Assembly (NCBI GenBank): GCA_902728285.1
Contig: CACVBU010000351.1
Coordinates: forward strand, 682,001 to 746,000
Reading direction: 5' to 3'
From: Clytia hemisphaerica
Taxonomy: Eukaryota > Cnidaria > Hydrozoa > Leptothecata > Clytiidae
DNA: 64,000 nt
Shown here one piece after another: positions 62,837 to 64,000 of the stretch (positions within the stretch are counted from its first letter, which is position 1; the number at the start of each line of letters is the position of its first letter). A program made the translations under genes and the position numbers. Below the pieces are notes generated by a model, which had not been told where the DNA came from, searched no databases, and saw only the letters and a list, made by a program, of their open reading frames with translations.

Positions 62837-63832
62837 TCATTTTGCCATGATTCGAGCAGAGTCAATTTCTTTTAATTTGTCAAACAAGTCTTTAGCGAAA
62901 AGATCTAAAGCACCATTATAACTAGGCATATAATTCAGATCTATGATTCCGTAATTCCCAGTCTCTTGATCAATAATAATGTCCACACCGAAAAAATACA
63001 GACCAGAATATTTGACAATACGTCTCAACAGTTCACTTATAATTTGCTGATCCAAGACACACTGCGATTGGTCCTCAATATAAGTCCTGAATTTCTGGCG
63101 ATTCGGGTCAATGTCATGCAAATCTTTGTTATGGATATTAACTTTCGAGACGGTCATCGAATCAAAATAAACAGTCTGTTCACATCCGGCTTCAAGATTT
63201 TTGACGGACGGCCGCTCGCAGATGTAGTGCGACCGATCGGCATTGGCGATTTTGTATAATTTTGAACCATGGTTGATAAATTCTTGAATGACACATGGAC
63301 TCATGACGTCACCAATGGAATGCTCGGAAAAAATGATTGACATGTCATGTGCTTCGGCATCGAAACGTGTCAGTGGCGGTTTCGTGATCAACGGGAAAGA
63401 AAGCGAGTGTTTATTCACGATTGCCATCACGTTTTCTGAATCGGTTTTCTCGACAAATGCGAATCGGGGAACAAAAACCTCAACTCCGTTCAATGAAAAT
63501 TCACATTGTTTCAAAATCTCCATGCTGTGTAGACGGTCAGCCAACTCATAAGTCTTTTGTACAGAGTCTAATAAAACAAGTTTCGGATTAGCCTGTGCGT
63601 GCATCAATAATTTCTTCAATTTAGCTTCACCAACATCCTCACCCTGATTATACCATTCCAAAACTTTATGAATAATAACGTCAAAAGGACCTTGCTCATC
63701 CAAACTCTTATTCATATCAATCACAACAAATTCAATGGAATGATCGAGACAAAGTTCTTGTAAGGACTCTGGTAGCCGTAACTTTCGACGGGTTAATTCA
63801 ATGAAACAAACACCAACTCGTAACGGAATCAT
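62837..63832 (-). CDS. Inositol-tetrakisphosphate 1-kinase (ITPK1)-like, intronless, copy 2
   Basis: A 331-residue uninterrupted frame, paralogous to 6360-7367 along its whole length (start MIPLRVGVCF versus MLPLRLGLCV). Family motifs: QGPFDVIIHKV near residue 48; FPLITKPPLTRFDAEAHDMS, the central ATP-grasp/substrate loop; SPCVIQEFINHGSKLYKI, close to the animal ITPK1 CVVQNFINHNAVLYKV type; HYICERPSVKNL; and IIDLNYMPSYNG at the metal site, with Leu replacing the usual Ile (IDIN to IDLN) while Asp and Asn are kept. The reaction would be ATP-dependent phosphorylation of inositol tris/tetrakisphosphates in the cytosol. No introns. The frame and motifs are intact in both copies, which suggests that both are functional rather than one being a dead retrocopy. 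Confidence 0.9.
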   Translation of the reverse strand: MIPLRVGVCFIELTRRKLRLPESLQELCLDHSIEFVVIDMNKSLDEQGPFDVIIHKVLEWYNQGEDVGEAKLKKLLMHAQANPKLVLLDSVQKTYELADRLHSMEILKQCEFSLNGVEVFVPRFAFVEKTDSENVMAIVNKHSLSFPLITKPPLTRFDAEAHDMSIIFSEHSIGDVMSPCVIQEFINHGSKLYKIANADRSHYICERPSVKNLEAGCEQTVYFDSMTVSKVNIHNKDLHDIDPNRQKFRTYIEDQSQCVLDQQIISELLRRIVKYSGLYFFGVDIIIDQETGNYGIIDLNYMPSYNGALDLFAKDLFDKLKEIDSARIMAK

Positions 63833-64000
63833 TTTGTCTCGTAAATATAGTCTTCTCCGACGAAACTCGTCTTTTTTTCTCTTTTACGTATACTTCTGGT
63901 TACCTAAAACGATAAGAAAAGTTTTTGAGTTTCAGAGGATATGTATTGTGAGGCATCATTTTGGGATCTTATATTAGGGAACAAACTTTTGCAGTGCATG
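63833..64000. other. 5' flank of ITPK1-like copy 2
   Basis: AT-rich leader upstream of the start codon. No core promoter motif can be assigned, and the tetranucleotide array seen before copy 1 is absent. Confidence 0.35.

Overview
This is a window of nuclear DNA from an animal, most likely an AT-rich invertebrate. Every recognisable gene is an animal family: copper transporter CTR1/SLC31, a Josephin deubiquitinase, inositol-trisphosphate kinase ITPK1, and a NACHT/LRR innate immune receptor with a Death-fold domain. Several have GT-AG introns whose phases fit. There are no operons, Shine-Dalgarno sites or prokaryotic genes. I cannot name the phylum. Death-NACHT-LRR receptors, DZIP3-type HEPN domains and 2A-bearing elements are known from cnidarians, sponges, molluscs, echinoderms and chordates, so none of them settles it.

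Genes in order: an intronless ITPK1-like gene (6360-7367, minus) starting 81 bp from a 0.6-kb AACG tetranucleotide array; a two-exon Josephin gene (9978-11496, minus; 190 aa); a three-exon immune receptor (24078-30466, plus; 1361 aa) with HEPN-like, Death, NACHT and LRR-like regions; two tandem CTR1-type copper transporter genes on the minus strand (CTR-A, exons scattered over 34258-49067; CTR-B, five exons over 52306-55179, 194 aa); and a second intronless ITPK1-like gene (62837-63832, minus). Splice sites were placed by eye from family similarity plus phase agreement. There is no transcript evidence.

Most of the rest is mobile DNA, mainly non-autonomous inverted-repeat elements. They include a 1.23-kb near-perfect hairpin (16-1248); a 0.69-kb hairpin (9231-9919); a stack of at least three nested elements (13452-17880); two elements with exact 9-bp target duplications (33811-34158 and 56173-58531, the latter with terminal repeats built from 51-bp tandem units); two with G-run termini and 7-8 bp duplications; and many small foldbacks whose ends share motifs such as TACTTTAAT, CCTTAAGGGAA and CACAGACCC. 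A decayed protein-coding element at about 37.1-38.1 kb carries a canonical 2A ribosome-skipping motif followed by a cysteine-peptidase-like segment and an endonuclease/exonuclease/phosphatase domain. Tandem arrays of 4, 34, 51 and 156 bp are also present.

The most interesting items are the HEPN-Death-NACHT-LRR receptor with a degraded HEPN active site and a duplicated splice-acceptor region, the copper transporter pair, the nested transposon stack, the 9-bp-duplication family, and the long hairpins that would make double-stranded RNA if transcribed.
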